Origin: Mermis nigrescens
Lineage: Eukaryota > Nematoda > Enoplea > Mermithida > Mermithidae
DNA length: 64,000 nucleotides
Direction: 5' to 3'
NCBI GenBank assembly: GCA_036768485.1
Contig: JAVLUZ010000744.1
Coordinates: 186,001 to 250,000, forward strand
Positions 48,452 to 61,459 of this stretch are shown piece after piece. How positions within the stretch are numbered: position 1 is the stretch's first letter; the number at the start of each line of letters is the position of its first letter. The position numbers and the translations under genes are program-made. Under the pieces are notes generated by a model that was given only the letters and a program-made list of their open reading frames with translations, ran no database searches and was not told where the DNA came from.

Positions 48452-48617
48452 ACACTGTGCATTCATCATGCAAAGCTCAATGGATACTTTCATGTGCTAC
48501 GTGTTTTTCGTGGAACCTAGCGCAGGAGCTATGGCCAAAACAATCGAAGCGGCTTGCAAGTTGAGATATCAGAAGGTGCTCGATGCTTATGGCGAACGAC
48601 GATCTTCTGTCCATAAA
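48452..48617 (+). CDS. APBB1: FE65 homologue, exon 12 (end of PTB2)
   Basis: After TCTCGAAAG the frame gives HCAFIMQ, MCYVFFVEPSAGAMAKTIEAA and CKLRYQKVLDA, aligned with [29 protein letters not shown] and MLRYQKCLDA of mammalian FE65. The donor is CATAAA|GTAGGA in phase 0. If the intron were retained, the protein would end after 11 further residues at a TAG at 48648-48650, giving a product without the conserved tail. Confidence 0.96.
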
Positions 48618-49972
48618 GTAGGAGCGTCTTTTATCTTTTTAACATATTAGAAAAATTCAGTTGGGCTGCTCTAATCCCAACATTTTTAGAGACATATTTA
48701 AGCTTCTAGCTCCAAATCTATTTGATTTTCTGTCGAAACGTGAAAAATAAATACTGAATTGATTAAATAATGGGAAGTGATTTTTTATGATTTGATTTTG
48801 TTGCTAATTTTTTTCTATTTTTTACGCTTCAGTGTAGTTAACACGCAGAAAAGTTTTAGCTAAAGAAAGATTATTTTGGTCAATTTGCGGACGTTTCTAG
48901 GAATTTTAAAACTGCTCTGCTGAATATGCACGTATATACGGTAGTTTGGGGATCTGCACTTATTTTATAATTTATTAAGCAGAATCAAATTATCATGATT
49001 AAAAAATCTTATTTTTTCTTCTCTATCAGCACTGTTTTGGTATGATTAAATTTTGTTATGAACATTTTTTTCAATTTTTTTCAATTCCCCTTGTGCTAAA
49101 ACTTAACAAGAGCGCGTTTTCTTCCCCAAAATTTATGACTGTTAAGTAAAAGTAAAAAGGGCAGCTGTTTTTAATTAAACAAATTATTATAGCAGCTCAG
49201 AAAAGTAGTTCAGTCAATAGCTTACATGCTTTTCTGTCATATCACCTTACCTTATGATTTCCACAGGTTTTATTAAACAGTAGGTAGTGAAAAGAATGAA
49301 CTTTTTCTAGCAATACGGAAATAAATCTAAATAAAATAAATTGAATATTTTTTAAAAATACATTTTATTATTTTTCCTTTTTTGTATTTTACATATATAT
49401 GCGTAGGCAGGTCCGCATTCAGGATTTTATTTCTGGAAGGGCGTAAATTTTTGAAAGTCAGATATATCGAGAACTGGTAGCTTAACAAAACAATTTCATT
49501 TTTCAGGGTTTCTATACGAGTTCTATATCGTAGTAATCAACGAATTCAAAGAAAATTCGAATGATTTTACTTCTATCGTCAAATAAGCTATGTATAGACT
49601 GGTCGCTGATACTGTGTTGTATTACTATAGTTATTCGTAAAAAATTCCAAAATTTCATCGCTGAAACCTAATTTTGTTGCAATGCGAAGGTAAACAATAA
49701 ATTAATTACTAATCGTGAAGCGCCGGAAAAATTAAATATATTTATTTACCACTTAACTCAAATTTGGGCTTCTTAGAAGATAAGCATTCTGGAAAATTTT
49801 GGATAAATGCTTGGAGACTGTCTTTAAAATCTGTTTTGTCTGATTTTTCAATGCATTTGAGATTTTAATCTTTACTTCGCGTCAGGTCTCAAATTTTGTA
49901 ACATTGCGTCATCGTTACTTATTTGCCCTTAATTGATACTTTAATAATTTACTTGATTTCTTACCGCTGCAG
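48618..49972. other. Intron 12
   Basis: Mostly AT-rich without recognised elements. About 49407-49790 is a decayed M5-like fragment beginning GGCAGGTCCGCATTCAGG. Confidence 0.45.
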
Positions 49973-50056
49973 GGTTGGACCGACACTTTACGCGATGTTT
50001 TGGGCACATTTACAGGTCGCAGATCTAGTCGACCTTTTTCGCTGCATCAAAGATAA
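49973..50056 (+). CDS. APBB1: FE65 homologue, exon 13 (C-terminal tail and stop)
   Basis: Starts after ACCGCTGCAG in phase 0: GWTDTLRDVLGTFTGRRSSR and a few more residues to TAA at 50054-50056. The Gly-Trp-Thr opening and the LxGxxxxRR pattern match the conserved FE65 tail (GWTVRRGVQSLWGSLKPKR in mammals), identifying it as the true last exon. Confidence 0.92.
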   Translation, partial: GWTDTLRDVLGTFTGRRSSRPFSLHQR

Positions 50057-51338
50057 ATTTGCTTTAGCTTCAAAAAAAGTTGCGTTGAACATTTGTTTTG
50101 AACGGTTCGATGTTGCATTGTTATTGAACCAGTGAATATTATGTTCTGTAAGAAAGTTCATTTAGATGAACGTCTACATAGTTCTTTTTTGCACAAAACG
50201 GCTTAATGATTTGTTTTCTCGTTTTGCCCATTTTGCATTTTTCTGTCCCAAATGGAGCTTCCGATTTCGATTTTATTCATATTATTTCAGACAGTCGTGC
50301 TTTTCCTTATGCCGCGCTATTTCGCTTTTGTTCATGATGTATCCATGAATTGATTCATACTCAAAAAGGTGAAATAATTTATGTATAATACCGCAAAGGA
50401 CTGTTATTGTAGTCAGCCGTATGATTATATGTCTATTTTATCTATATTTTTTCTGCAATTGTTTTCATTTGTACATAGATATTATTCAGAGCCTCTCCTT
50501 GCCACCACTTAAGCTGCACCTTATATGGGTAGCAACAAAAGTCTAGGGTCTGATGGGGTCAAATTGCTGAAAATATCACCAACAATTTATTTCTGGGGGT
50601 CTTCCGGATACTGGGGGTCCAGGACCCATCCAGCTCGTGTGTGTGCTGCACCCGCATAATTGAATTTTTTTATTCGTTTTTTCTTGATTTACCATAAATT
50701 TGTGCACTTTACGATTCGACCTTTGAAAATTTTTAATCCTCAGAATTTAGAAGCTGCTCGTCTACATATGCCTTCTGCATATTGTATGTATGGGCACTCG
50801 CAGCGCAGGGCCATTTGTCGATTTCTGGTTCATGAACATTACTTTTTAGAATTTTTTACTGTATCCCTGAGCATATTAGTCATGATCCGCCACCGTTTGT
50901 GATTGTTTCTACGCTCCTGACGGGCAGAAGGGCGAGTTTGTAATTTTTTAATTAGTTTCACACAATATCGGGCATAACTTTAACAAAAAAAATTATCGAC
51001 AGTAAGTTGACTGAGTTTGATAATTATACGTATCAGGTCAATGCAATAACCATCTGTCAGATTTTACGTAGTCGGAAAGTTATGCCCAAACTTTTGCGAA
51101 ACAGACTACACATAGGTAAAATCGTAATTACCAAAATTCATTCCGTTCGTGCTACGCTCATCGTTTTGCCGTTCAAGCAGCCATGTCATTTTCATTCATT
51201 TGATAAATTTCTATTTCTACGCTCCGTTGAGCCGTCGTCTGTATTGAATTGTGCATGAAGTCACTTAGAAACGAACTCTTAGCTTTCAGTGTCATGTAGT
51301 ATTCGCATCGTCAGCAGAATAATTTGCTTTAAAATAAA
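50057..51338 (+). other. Probable 3' UTR of the FE65 homologue
   Basis: After the stop codon the sequence is AT-rich and contains no recognised repeat for about 1.3 kb. The first clear AATAAA signal I find is at 51333-51338. Short open frames here show no family I know. The transcript end is inferred, not seen. Confidence 0.3.
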
Positions 51339-54300
51339 TTCAGACTGCATAGGTACATACCTAACTTACATACATATTTGCTGACAGAAACTTAATTATA
51401 ATTTGAAGACCTTACTGTCATTTATAGTGTTGTATGACGCAGACAAGCTTCAAGTTCACTAACACTTAACCCTCTTTTAAACGCAGTTTTGCTGCTGACT
51501 TTGAAACTGTAGCCATGTGCGCCCTGTCATTTTTTTGTATGCAAGACATTTCGATATCACCTAGGCCTAATAGGGGCCATGCTCATCTAATTCTCCCAAG
51601 CCCTACAAAACTGACCAACATTTTGCATAAAAGCTGGAAACCGGGATTCGGTATTCTATTCTCGACTGTGCTCTATCAATTGTGCGATTTAGATGACTTT
51701 TATCCTGAAAACCCAGAGGCCTGTAATAAAGGGTAGGTATTTACGTGCAACGTACCCGAGGTAACAAACACGATAAGCATTTAATAAACCCGTATCCAGG
51801 ACTGCCCAATGGGGGCATATGTGCATGGGCAGCGAGAACAATCTGCCGGGCGTCTGGCTGGATGAATTGGCCAAAAATGTTACTAACAATAGAATTCTGT
51901 GGTTTACAGTAATCCGTGGGGTTTTTTGTTGTACATTGCGTTTCTGGATCCCATCTACAAGTTTTGATGATAGAGCCATGTAAAAAATTCGGTGATTCGG
52001 CGAAATTCTTTCTTTGGTACTCTTGTAATTCAATTTTGCAGCCTTTTTGAGGACAAACAATGCAAAAAAGCGTTCAGTATCAGTGTTTCTGCCGATGCTA
52101 ATTGATGCCTCTTTGTATAAAAGCTCATTCAGCTCGATCAGCTTCTACACCTTTTTAGAACGTATGTACTTGTCCTGCTTATCTTATCAACGGACCTTTC
52201 ACTTAGTTCACGTCATCCCCAAGAGTCAAAATGCTGCATAATTTGTTTAAAATGATTTATCCGGCGCAAGCGCTGGGAAAATTCCTATTTTTTTACTTTT
52301 CAGACGAGATATAAATGCGCAAGCCAGCCTCCAATTATGTACATAGCTGCTCAACAACCCGCAGCTGCATCTGCGCGATGGGTGAGCTCGTGGCTATGCC
52401 TTCCAGTTCTCAAAATAAATCCCTATTTTTTATTACAAAATCATTTAGATACTTGTCCGGTAAAATAGAATTAAGTGCTAATAGTAATTGTTTTACTTGT
52501 TAACGTTTATCGTATTCTAGAATGTTCGAATTGATAAAAAGGAATTTCAGTTTAATAATAATTTGTCTTAAGTTTCGTTGACAAAATCGTCGTTTGGCTT
52601 GTTTTATCCTTTAGCGGTATTTTGTTTTGCTTTCCGGCTTATAGCCGTGTGTACATACTCGAATAAAACTAGAAAACCCACCCAGGGATCTTTTATATCG
52701 AGGGTGTGGTAGGCCGGCTTCCCTGCGTCGAGGACTTCTGTGATTCTGGTGGATTGGAAAGGTGAATATTTTTGATTGTGTATTTTGTTCGATATTCAAT
52801 ATTCTTTTCTCAACCCTAAAATTAGCTTAAAATATTATTTAATTATTTATGATGGCTGATCAGCTTAGAGCTCGTTGGTGTTGTTTTCAAATTTCATTGT
52901 GCTACGTACATTAGGAACCAAAAACATTTCGAAACAAGTGTAAACTTTGAAAACAAGTTAATTTATCAACTTGAGCTGGGTTGAGATCAGGGTTGGCCGG
53001 GCATGTTTTTTTGGTTTTTTATGGTTTGAAAGTCGGCCTGGTTTTTGTTTTTTTTAAGTCGATGTTAAAAAATGTCGCAAGATTCATATTTCATCATTTG
53101 TAAACATGTGCAAATAGTACTCTTTACTCTAGCATAGGGTAGACTAATTATTTAGGGAATAAACGGCATGAAATAGTTTATTTTCATTTTGGTTGAACTT
53201 TTTTGTAAGAGAGACGTAATTATAATCGTTTAATGTAATGATGATCCAGGTACGTAGCTGACCCTCCAATTTTGGGGGGACCAAATGCCAAAAATGGCGA
53301 TGAAAATGAACAAGAAGAAAATGATTCTTAATGTTGCCGTTTATTCTACTGAATAAATTTATAATTGTTCACTTTTGTTATTTTTCCTGAATAATTGGTT
53401 AGGCAACTCATGTCTGTTCTTCAATTTAGTGGTTGTTTTTAATCATAATTAAGCATTTAAACACTTATACTCACGACCAAGATATAAAAACCAAAATTTA
53501 ACCATTAAAAACCCATGAAAAACCAAAATATCGGAAATTTTCAAACTTTGGTTTTTTCCAACCCTGGTTGAGATAGGTCAACTGACCTCGCGGCATTCCG
53601 GGATTTTAGGTAGGTACTTTAGGATCCAGGGCGTAGCTGCTGAGACTCCCGACGAAAGTGCAGTCAGCAATATTGGGATTTTTGCACTTTACCGGAATTT
53701 TTTGTTTTTTTCCTTAAAACAACTTTTTCTGCCATTTTAAAGGTCGCCGATTCCAAAAAAAATCAATCATTTCGCGCGGAAAACACTGTATCATGAAAAT
53801 TTTCAACACAAAATATGGAAATCTTATGTATTTAATAACCATTCTTACGTCGATAGAAGCATCTATACATCGACCTAAGCATCTATACATTGACCTGAGC
53901 GGGAGCGACCTCGATCGACCTAAGCAGCTTAAAACACCTTTCCAGATATACATCTATACATTGACCTGAGCGGGATATACATCTACATTGACCTGAGCGG
54001 GAGCGACCTCGACCTAAGCAGCTTAGAACACCTTTTCAGATATCCTAAGCCTACATAAGTATATTAGAATATATCTTATCAAGTAAAATCGAAAAAAATG
54101 AAAATTTTAAAGTTTTTTAAAATTTCAAACAGAAAAAAATAATAGTTTCCGCGCAAAATGATTGGTTTTTGGAATCACCGACCTTTAAAATGCCAGAAAA
54201 AGTTATTTTAACGGAAAAATAAAAAATTCCGGTAAAGTGCAAAATACCCGCAATATTAGGACTGAGAGAGTCAAAGCCGTAGGTCTACAAGGGTCCAGAA

Positions 54301-54346
54301 GATCGAAGTTGTTAGCGACTACGCGATTGGAACCAGCGCCAAGAGC
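51339..54346. other. Stretch downstream of the FE65 gene
   Basis: 51790-52030 is a repeat whose relative is at 63000-63130 (shared GGGCAGCGAGAA/GGCAGCAATGAA start and TTTACAGTAATCCGTGGGG block). 52980-53580 contains old repeat fragments. 53630-54290 is listed separately. No gene supported. Confidence 0.4.
53635..54290. repeat. Inverted repeat enclosing a short tandem array
   Basis: The arm 53660-53790 (TTTGCACTTTACCGGAATTTT...CGCGCGGAAA) returns reverse-complemented at about 54148-54262 (GCGCAAAATGATTGG...CCGGTAAAGTGCAAAA). Between the arms are two to three units of CTATACATTGACCTGAGCGG followed by GAGCGACCTCGA and CCTAAGCAGCTTA (about 53870-54045). Probably a foldback-type element. Confidence 0.7.
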
Positions 54347-54354
54347 AGCTTAGG

Positions 54355-54630
54355 CATAGGTGGGCAGCACCGAAATTCTGGGGGTGAAAAATTTCTGGGG
54401 GGGGGGGTGAAAAAATTTTTAAAGGTCAAAAAATGGTCTTAAAAGTGGTCGTATGGCAAAAAAACACCATTTTTCGACGTTTCTCATCAAGCTCTATCCA
54501 ATGGCATCAAAAAATTGCTGAAAAAGCAAAAAAAAAATTTCTGGGGGGGGGTATTTTGATTTCTGGGGGGAGTATGTTCAACTTCTGGGGGGTGTATACC
54601 CCCCAAACCCCACCCCCACGCCCATGTGTG
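54355..54630 (+). mobile_element. M2 hAT-like MITE
   Basis: Exact duplication AGCTTAGG (54347-54354, 54631-54638). Ends CATAGGTGGGCAGCACC and CACGCCCATGTGTG. Confidence 0.93.
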
Positions 54631-54638
54631 AGCTTAGG

Positions 54639-56919
54639 TACCTACGTAAGTAAGTCCCGAAGGCAAATGTCAGGTGTGTTCGTATCTGCGTCGATTTAGT
54701 AGACCCAGTGCGAACCCTTACATTTACATTGGAAAGTCCCCCTTGAGGCTGATAGCTACAGCTGAACTGATCAGTCATCTAAAATTTATTTTTCGATCCA
54801 AAAAATCATTATTTTTGGCCATCTTAACATGTGTGACGTTTCGTTCACTTCTGTTGTTGTATCGACCGCGTTCGTGGCAGTGCGCATTTAAGTAAGCGAA
54901 AATTCTTTGTACACGCACAAAGACGGTCGCGAAAAGTCTTTGTATATCGGGAAAAATCTTTGCCGAATTCAAAAAAAAACTTTGATACACATGAATGAAA
55001 AACTTCGAGATCCGCCCTGATTTTAAAATAAAATTTAACACTGTTTTTTTTGTACGAGCCTCTTTGTACATGTACAAAGATCTCCGGAAAAGTCTTTGTA
55101 CGAGCAAAAAGTTTTTTGTACATATAACGTGTAGATATGCAATTGAATGTACACATTTTTACATACTACTAGATTGTTATCCGTGACCCGCACGCTTCGC
55201 AAAAGGTGTAACTTTGTCCTAAATTCAGCTGGTTATATTAGTTCGGCCCGAAACGCCAAAATTTTCATGAGTCTTAGGTTGAAATTACACAGAATTCGAC
55301 TCAGTAAGGTAAAAGAACTTGAGTTACACAATTATAAACAATAAAGCGATTGCAATTTGCTGACTGAATCTCATAATAGACACCTCAATTTGCTTATGAA
55401 TTTAATGCAACGCAAAGATAAAATAGTCAATTTTATCTTCAAACGGCAGAAAACAGTGCAAAGTTAATTAATAGTTCTTTTTTCTGCATAAAATCTTTAT
55501 AAAACAGTAGAAATTGATGTAAAAGATGCTTAAATATGTACAAAGTTGCTTAAAGATGGATTTTGGAGTGTTTAATGCCAGTGCTTGGAGCTAAATACAA
55601 TGTAATTATGATATTCGGCGCGAAGCGCCTAAAACTTCTAAAATTTTGCTAAAAAATACTCAAAAAAGCGTTAAAATTACTATTACTTTGCCCCAAAAAG
55701 TCTTTGTACATTGAACAAAGATGGCTCCGAAAATCTTTGTACCAGCCTCAAAATCTTTGTCTCGTACAAAAAACAGTGGTCATAAATAGGAAAAATTTAA
55801 AAAAACGCTTCAAAAACACTTGCATATTTGATGAATGTCGTTTCGAAAAAATCAGTCGAAATTTGCCAGATTCGACACGTTTTCAAAATGAGTCGTTACT
55901 CCGCTATAATATAGTCGGTGCAGGCATGATCTGGGGGCGTTTGGGGTTCATTCCTCAGAAATCTATTCACTCCCAAAAAATTTCTAACCCCAGCAGGCAC
56001 GTACTGACCCTCCTATTTCGGGGAAACAGCCACGTGCCTGCCCCCCAGAGTTGCCACTTTTAAAATTTTACGAAAGTATTTGAGACTAAAAGGTGAAAGA
56101 GTACTAAACATGTACATAAAATCAGTTCGAAATCATCAATTATATTCATATTTGTCTGTAAAAAAAGCCTTATCCTGTGCTCAGGTGTACCAAAATTGTA
56201 ATTCAAGAGGCCTTTTATATGAAAAATAATTAAAATTTTCTGAAAAATAAAAACTTTATTTTCAACGATGCAGGTCATTGAGATACGTCGAAAAATTGTG
56301 TTTTTAAGGCCTATCGATGCATTTTGAACCCATTTTGGGCACTTTAGCTTAACCTAGTTTGTCGAAAAAATACCGGCTTTTTCCCTCATTTTTTAGGCGT
56401 ATCACAAATAAGAACGTTTTAATAAACTAGGAAATTTAGCGTTAAAAAACCATGGAGAATCTGATTATTTAGGTTAAAATTAAGGATGGGGGAAGTCGCA
56501 AATGTCAGGATCAGGTAAATCGTTACTGAAAAAATTAGGCTAAAATCGTAGAAAGTGAGGAATCAGCGTTAAACAGAATTTAGCCAATTTCTCAGCGACC
56601 AAGCCTTATTTTTTAGCGCTGTTTTTTACAGCACATGCAGAATTAGTTTACTAATCGCTGACAAAAAGCCGCTTGTTATTTTAGTCAAAATTGATCGAGC
56701 GCTGAGCAGTGCAGCGCAAACGAATTTTTTCCAAGCGCGGTCCTAAGTTTTGATTTTTTCCCCATTTTTCAGGTCACTTTTCTCAATTTCTGGGCTCATA
56801 CGTGCAACGCACTGTTTTAATAAGAAAGCTAGACCTCGAATTTGTAGAAAATTGTCTAATCTTACAAAGATATCTCCCTGGATACCTTACCTACTAAATT
56901 TTGGCTAATGTCGTTACAG
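54639..56919. other. M1-derived and other repeat fragments
   Basis: 54896-54985, 55033-55120 and 55610-55775 contain M1 ends and boxes (CTTTGTACATGTACAAAG-like, GTACAAAAAACAGTG) that look like a rearranged or deleted M1 cluster; a hairpin variant is at 55616-55630. 55993-56042 is a fragment of the CAGGCACGTA family. 56280-56900 shows no recognised element. Confidence 0.5.
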
Positions 56920-57154
56920 CTTTCATTTGCCTATCGCTGAACGGTTTTGGACACGGGATCTGCCTCCTTTCGCGCAGCGACTAAATCCAGGTGCTGTGGA
57001 GGTCTAAGGTGCTGTTGAACGACGTCCTGCGGAGGCAAGGCCCAGACGCCGTAACGAAATGTATTTGCTTCTGGCTCAAGCCGCAAATTACGAAGCAATT
57101 GATGCTAATGATCCGCGGGCTCGCCGAAGACCTGCGCTTCAAAATCCGCAATGA
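56920..57154 (+). pseudogene. Coding-like exon with an in-frame stop, gene unknown
   Basis: After a possible acceptor GTCGTTACAG, one frame reads FHLPIAERFWTRDLPPFAQR then LNPGAVEV, TAA at 57005-57007, and continues in the same frame GAVERRPAEARPRRRNEMYL, then LLAQAANYEAIDANDPRARR, to TGA at 57152-57154. Amino-acid composition on both sides of the TAA looks like real protein. Possibilities: a decayed exon, a true exon that splices out at GAG|GTCTAA (57002), or read-through. A competing + frame (56991-57269) and a minus-strand frame are also open. I do not recognise the family. Confidence 0.3.
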
Positions 57155-59894
57155 AACCCATAAAATGTGGTCAAGTTTTTTAAATAAGTACATACATAGC
57201 ATAGTTTCCCAAGGTCGAAAGTTCAGGGGTGAAATCCCAAAATTTATGACCACTAAATTTAGAGTCTAACCTTTTTTGCTGGTCAAATATGAAAAATGGC
57301 TAAAACTTGGTAACTTTAATGTGAAAAACTGCATTTTTAACTACTTGTTGTCCAATTTTGACTAGTTTCGTCACTCTTGTGAGTAAAAAATGTAAGAATT
57401 CATCGAAAATTTTGCAGATCATTTTAAATTCATTCTAGGTGTTTTGTGGGTAAACAAACGAGCGTCGCTGCTTTTGTACCCAAAAATCATGCAGGAAATG
57501 TTTGATAGCTCAAAATCGTCCGAGAGTGATTCAAGTGGTAATAAATACCCCCTCAGGCCCTCACCCCCTGTGGGAATGTGTGGCACATACAAATGTAGAC
57601 TGTAAAGTGAAATTTCATTGAGTTGGACTGAAACATGCTAGGCTGCTACAGTGGGCCCCTAAGCAGCCTAGCATAAGTTATGAGTTAGCAAAAAAACTTG
57701 GCCACTTAATTTGTTATCCGCCATTTGACGTTGCGTATTATTTTGCTGTTTTTATTACGTGTACAGGAAGATGCCAGCTTGGTTTCATATTTAAGGGGGC
57801 GGAGGGGGTGGCTGCCCCCATTGAGTCAAAATTTTTTGAGCTGAATAAAAGCATGCTATTTTTAAGCGAAATTTGAGCCAAAAATAGGAATTTTTCCAGC
57901 ACTTGCGCCAAGCGCTTCATTTTAAACCAGTTAAAAGGATTTTGACTCAAAAATGTTTCCTCTTTTTGAACAAAGTTCATCAAAAATATAAAATTTTCGA
58001 AATATTTTTCTAGCATCTCGCCTTCTTACTAATCTGGATGCTTAGAAACATCGGAAACGCCCTTTTTTAGTCAAGACGGCGACTTTTTCGACTATGGGAA
58101 AAGTTGGGGTCCCACATTAGAGAAATCCTGGATCCGCCACTGATATGTGCATTTGCAGACAAATGGCCTTATCGGGGGTGACATGGGCTCGGTAAAGGTC
58201 TGATGGTCCGATCTGCCGGACCAAGTAGCCGCTAGCAACCACCTCTGGTATGGTCAGTTTTAACAATGTCAAGTATATACATAGGTAAAGTGGCATCTTC
58301 GTGTTTTAAGGCATAATGCAGACCTTTTTTTAGTTAATGCAAAAAGCATAGCAGTGTACATAAACTGAAACGTGGCTTTGAACAGAAACGTCACGCCTGA
58401 ATTGCTTTTTTTACCTTAAAACGCACATACAGTTTAAAAATTGATTATTATGAATGTTCGCCCTGCACTATGCCTTTAATTTTGTCGTTGTGTAATTTTT
58501 TCGTTTGTTTTTTGACGTAAACTAATTTTGTCATTCGTTGTTCGACTGCTCATTACATTTTCGTACTTTGATGATGTTCCTCAGATTTGGTGCTGTTTTT
58601 AAATTCTGTAGTCAACTACACTCTTTTTACTAAAAATCAGCAAAATTGACTTCTTTTCCACGAAAATTTCTTGAAAGGTCTCAAGATTTTTACACCTGAT
58701 CCGCATTTCTGCTAAAAAACTTTTGGAAAGAATTGTGCTTTACACTACATAAAATAATTTTAGCCGATAATTTACTTAATAACTAAGTATACGTTGCTCG
58801 TCTATAACGTGCTACATCATCAAAGTTACTTTGTAGTTTTATTTAAACTTCATCTGTAATAAAAACAAATTTTCACGTTGTTATGGTCGTTTGACACCTT
58901 ATTTCAACAGGTTTTCCGCATGAAACTTCCCTATAAAAGTATCTACGAATGTGTATATACATGAGTTGATAAAAATCCGGCCTCAGACACTGAGGTTAGG
59001 TATGAAGCGCCAAAAAATTTAGAATGCACGCTGAATGAACTTTCTCCAGAAATGCTAACAAACATTGTTTCCATAGAGACTGAAGTTGGGCAGATTTAGT
59101 AAACGATTTCAGTTTTTGAGAATTCAGAAATTGACATAAGAACCATTAGTGCTTTGATCAACTTCGTTATCCAAATTAAGTATGTACATAGTTACTTATT
59201 GAGGTAGCTTTGCATATGAATATGTTACGTATGTACTGCGCCACCTCTGGTACCCCCTGTGAGCAACTGATTGGCCGAAAAAATTTCATAGTTTGAAATA
59301 TGATACTTTTGTAGCATGAAAATTGATAAACTGTCACTGCTCCCATTATGTGCACATTGTAGGTAGAATGCCTGACAGTAGCGAGATAGTTTATGCAAAT
59401 CAGGGCTTTCATTGATATTAATTATGAAAATCTAGGAGCCACAATAATTTTTTTGGAGTTTAAACTTTAAAATTGTTTTATACAGACTTACAAGTAATTC
59501 GAATATCAATGGTGTTGCTTGCTTTGCATGCCTCCTTATCTGCTTATAGTCTGTTTCATCTTAACTTTGCGGTTATTTTTAATTTTTCCGGAAGAATCGA
59601 GCTACAAAAGTGGTTTAAAATGTTTATGCAGTAATGCGGCTTAGCAATGGCATACGTCTCAGTATGGTACGTTATACTGTAGAACATCATATTTACCGCA
59701 TTTGTTTAAAACACTTGTAATAACTTTAAATTTTTTCAAAAACCTCAAAGCTAAATGAAACAGACTATGTATAGGTATCTTACCTACATATGTAACAACA
59801 GAAATATTTCGAAAGATTTGAACAAAAAAATCGAAATAAATGGAAAGAATATAGTAAAAATGAGTACGTGGCGCCAAGCGCCGAAACTTTGACA
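57155..59894. other. AT-rich stretch with old repeats
   Basis: 57200-57600 is the repeat family seen near 12480 and 31880. About 57790-58142 resembles an M5-type 3' end (CCTGGATCCGCCACTG). 58150-59890 shows nothing I can name. Confidence 0.4.
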
Positions 59895-59902
59895 CTCTCG
59901 AG

Positions 59903-60414
59903 CGTGAGCAGCACCAAAATTCTGGGGAGGGATGCAAGATTTTTAAAGGTCAAAAAATTGTGATATGGCGAAAAAAACACAATTTTTCAACGTTTCTCGT
60001 CGTGCAATATCAATTGGCATCAAAAAATTGCGGAAAAAATCAAAAATTGAATTCTCTCGCGGGGGTGGGGGGGTTGTATTTTAATTTCTAGGGGGGGTAT
60101 TCGGCATTCCGGGGGTGCATATCCACACCTGGGCGTGGGGGGTTCGGGAGGGTATGCACCATCCAGAAACCAAAATACCCCCCCCCCCAAATCAAAATAC
60201 CCCCCAGAATTCAATTTTTGAAAATTTTTTTCGTTTTTTTTTCGCAATTTTTTGATGCCAATGGATAGTGCTTGATGAGAAACGTCGAAAAATGGTGTTT
60301 TTATCGCCATACCACCATTTTTAAGGCCATTTTTCGACCCTCAAAAAATCTTGCACTCCCCCCAGAATTTTTCTTGCTGCCCACGTATGTGCATATCCCC
60401 TATGCCAACGTGTG
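59903..60414 (+). mobile_element. M2 hAT-like MITE split by another M2
   Basis: Flanking octamers CTCTCGAG (59895-59902) and CTCTTGAG (60415-60422) match at 7 of 8. Its left part ends GGGGGTGCATATC and its right part resumes at about 60398 CCCTATGCCAACGTGTG. The left terminus has lost its first four bases. Confidence 0.82.
60124..60389 (-). mobile_element. M2 hAT-like MITE inserted in an M2
   Basis: Exact duplication TGCATATC (60116-60123, 60390-60397). Opposite orientation to its host copy. Ends CACACCTGGGCGTGG and CTGCCCACGTATG. Confidence 0.92.
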
Positions 60415-60422
60415 CTCTTGAG

Positions 60423-61450
60423 CTACTTAGAATTAAAAAACGCTCAAAGTAGCATATTTTCAATGAAGAAAATAAGGTGAATAACGATTTGCCTCTGAAA
60501 GCTGCGAACAAAATGCTGTTATTTGTAACTTCACTGTACTTCACAATGGCAAGAAGCGCCGAAAATACTAACAAAAGTAGAATATTTCAATTTTCAAGAG
60601 CATTATCTTCTAAACGTTGACCGACCTAAACAGCTTCATCTATAAATCGTTTTACTACGAATCAACAACATGCAATAATGCTACAAAAGGACAAGGCTAA
60701 TGCGAATGTAGCGTCAATGATGGAAAAATAAAAATTGAACATGACGTCGCATAATATTTGCGATTCCCAAAACTGATTTGCATGGCCCAAGAATGGGAGG
60801 TTTACGCCGAAACGAAGATAACCGATAAGGACCCGAAGTATGTAGGTAAAACGTAATAACTATTACAATTAGAATTTACGCCTAACAAATCCAGAATAAA
60901 GTTTTGCACATCCAATCGACTCGAAAAGTCTAATAGAATACATACTAAGCCGACCTTCTAATCCTTATACAAAGAACTAAAAACTTCTAAGCTGTCGTCC
61001 CGAAATTTGCGCAAAAGAGAAACCGAACCCACACATAAACGACTCAATATTTTGAGTGGCTTTGGCTTATCTATGTATAGTCTGTCTCATAAAAGTTTGC
61101 GCATAAGTTTTAAAAACTATCTCCGAACACAAGCTAACAGATTGCGATTATAGCGTTGATCTGATATATAATTATCGTAATCTGTCGGCTTATTGTCGAT
61201 GAAAATTCTTAAAAGTTACGCACAAAGTTACGTGAAACAGTCTATAGGAGCGGTCAGCAATGTTTTTATTTTTGGTCAAAAATCACAAAAGAATACAATA
61301 AAATGGCATACGCATTCAAGTTTGTACTCGAAAGTCGGGTTTGAGTGAGTGTAAAAAATCTCAACTGTAGATGGGTCAGGCACATGACTCGATTTTGGAT
61401 CAACTTTAAAGTCAATTAATAAGCATTCGGTTAATGGATAATAAGCACGG
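60423..61450. other. No gene seen
   Basis: AT-rich sequence without recognised element boundaries; nothing coding supported. Confidence 0.4.
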
Positions 61451-61459
61451 CTCCGATAG

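Noticed and set aside
51515..51736. 73-codon open frame downstream of FE65
   Set aside because: No recognisable family and no splice or codon support; runs up to a repeat.
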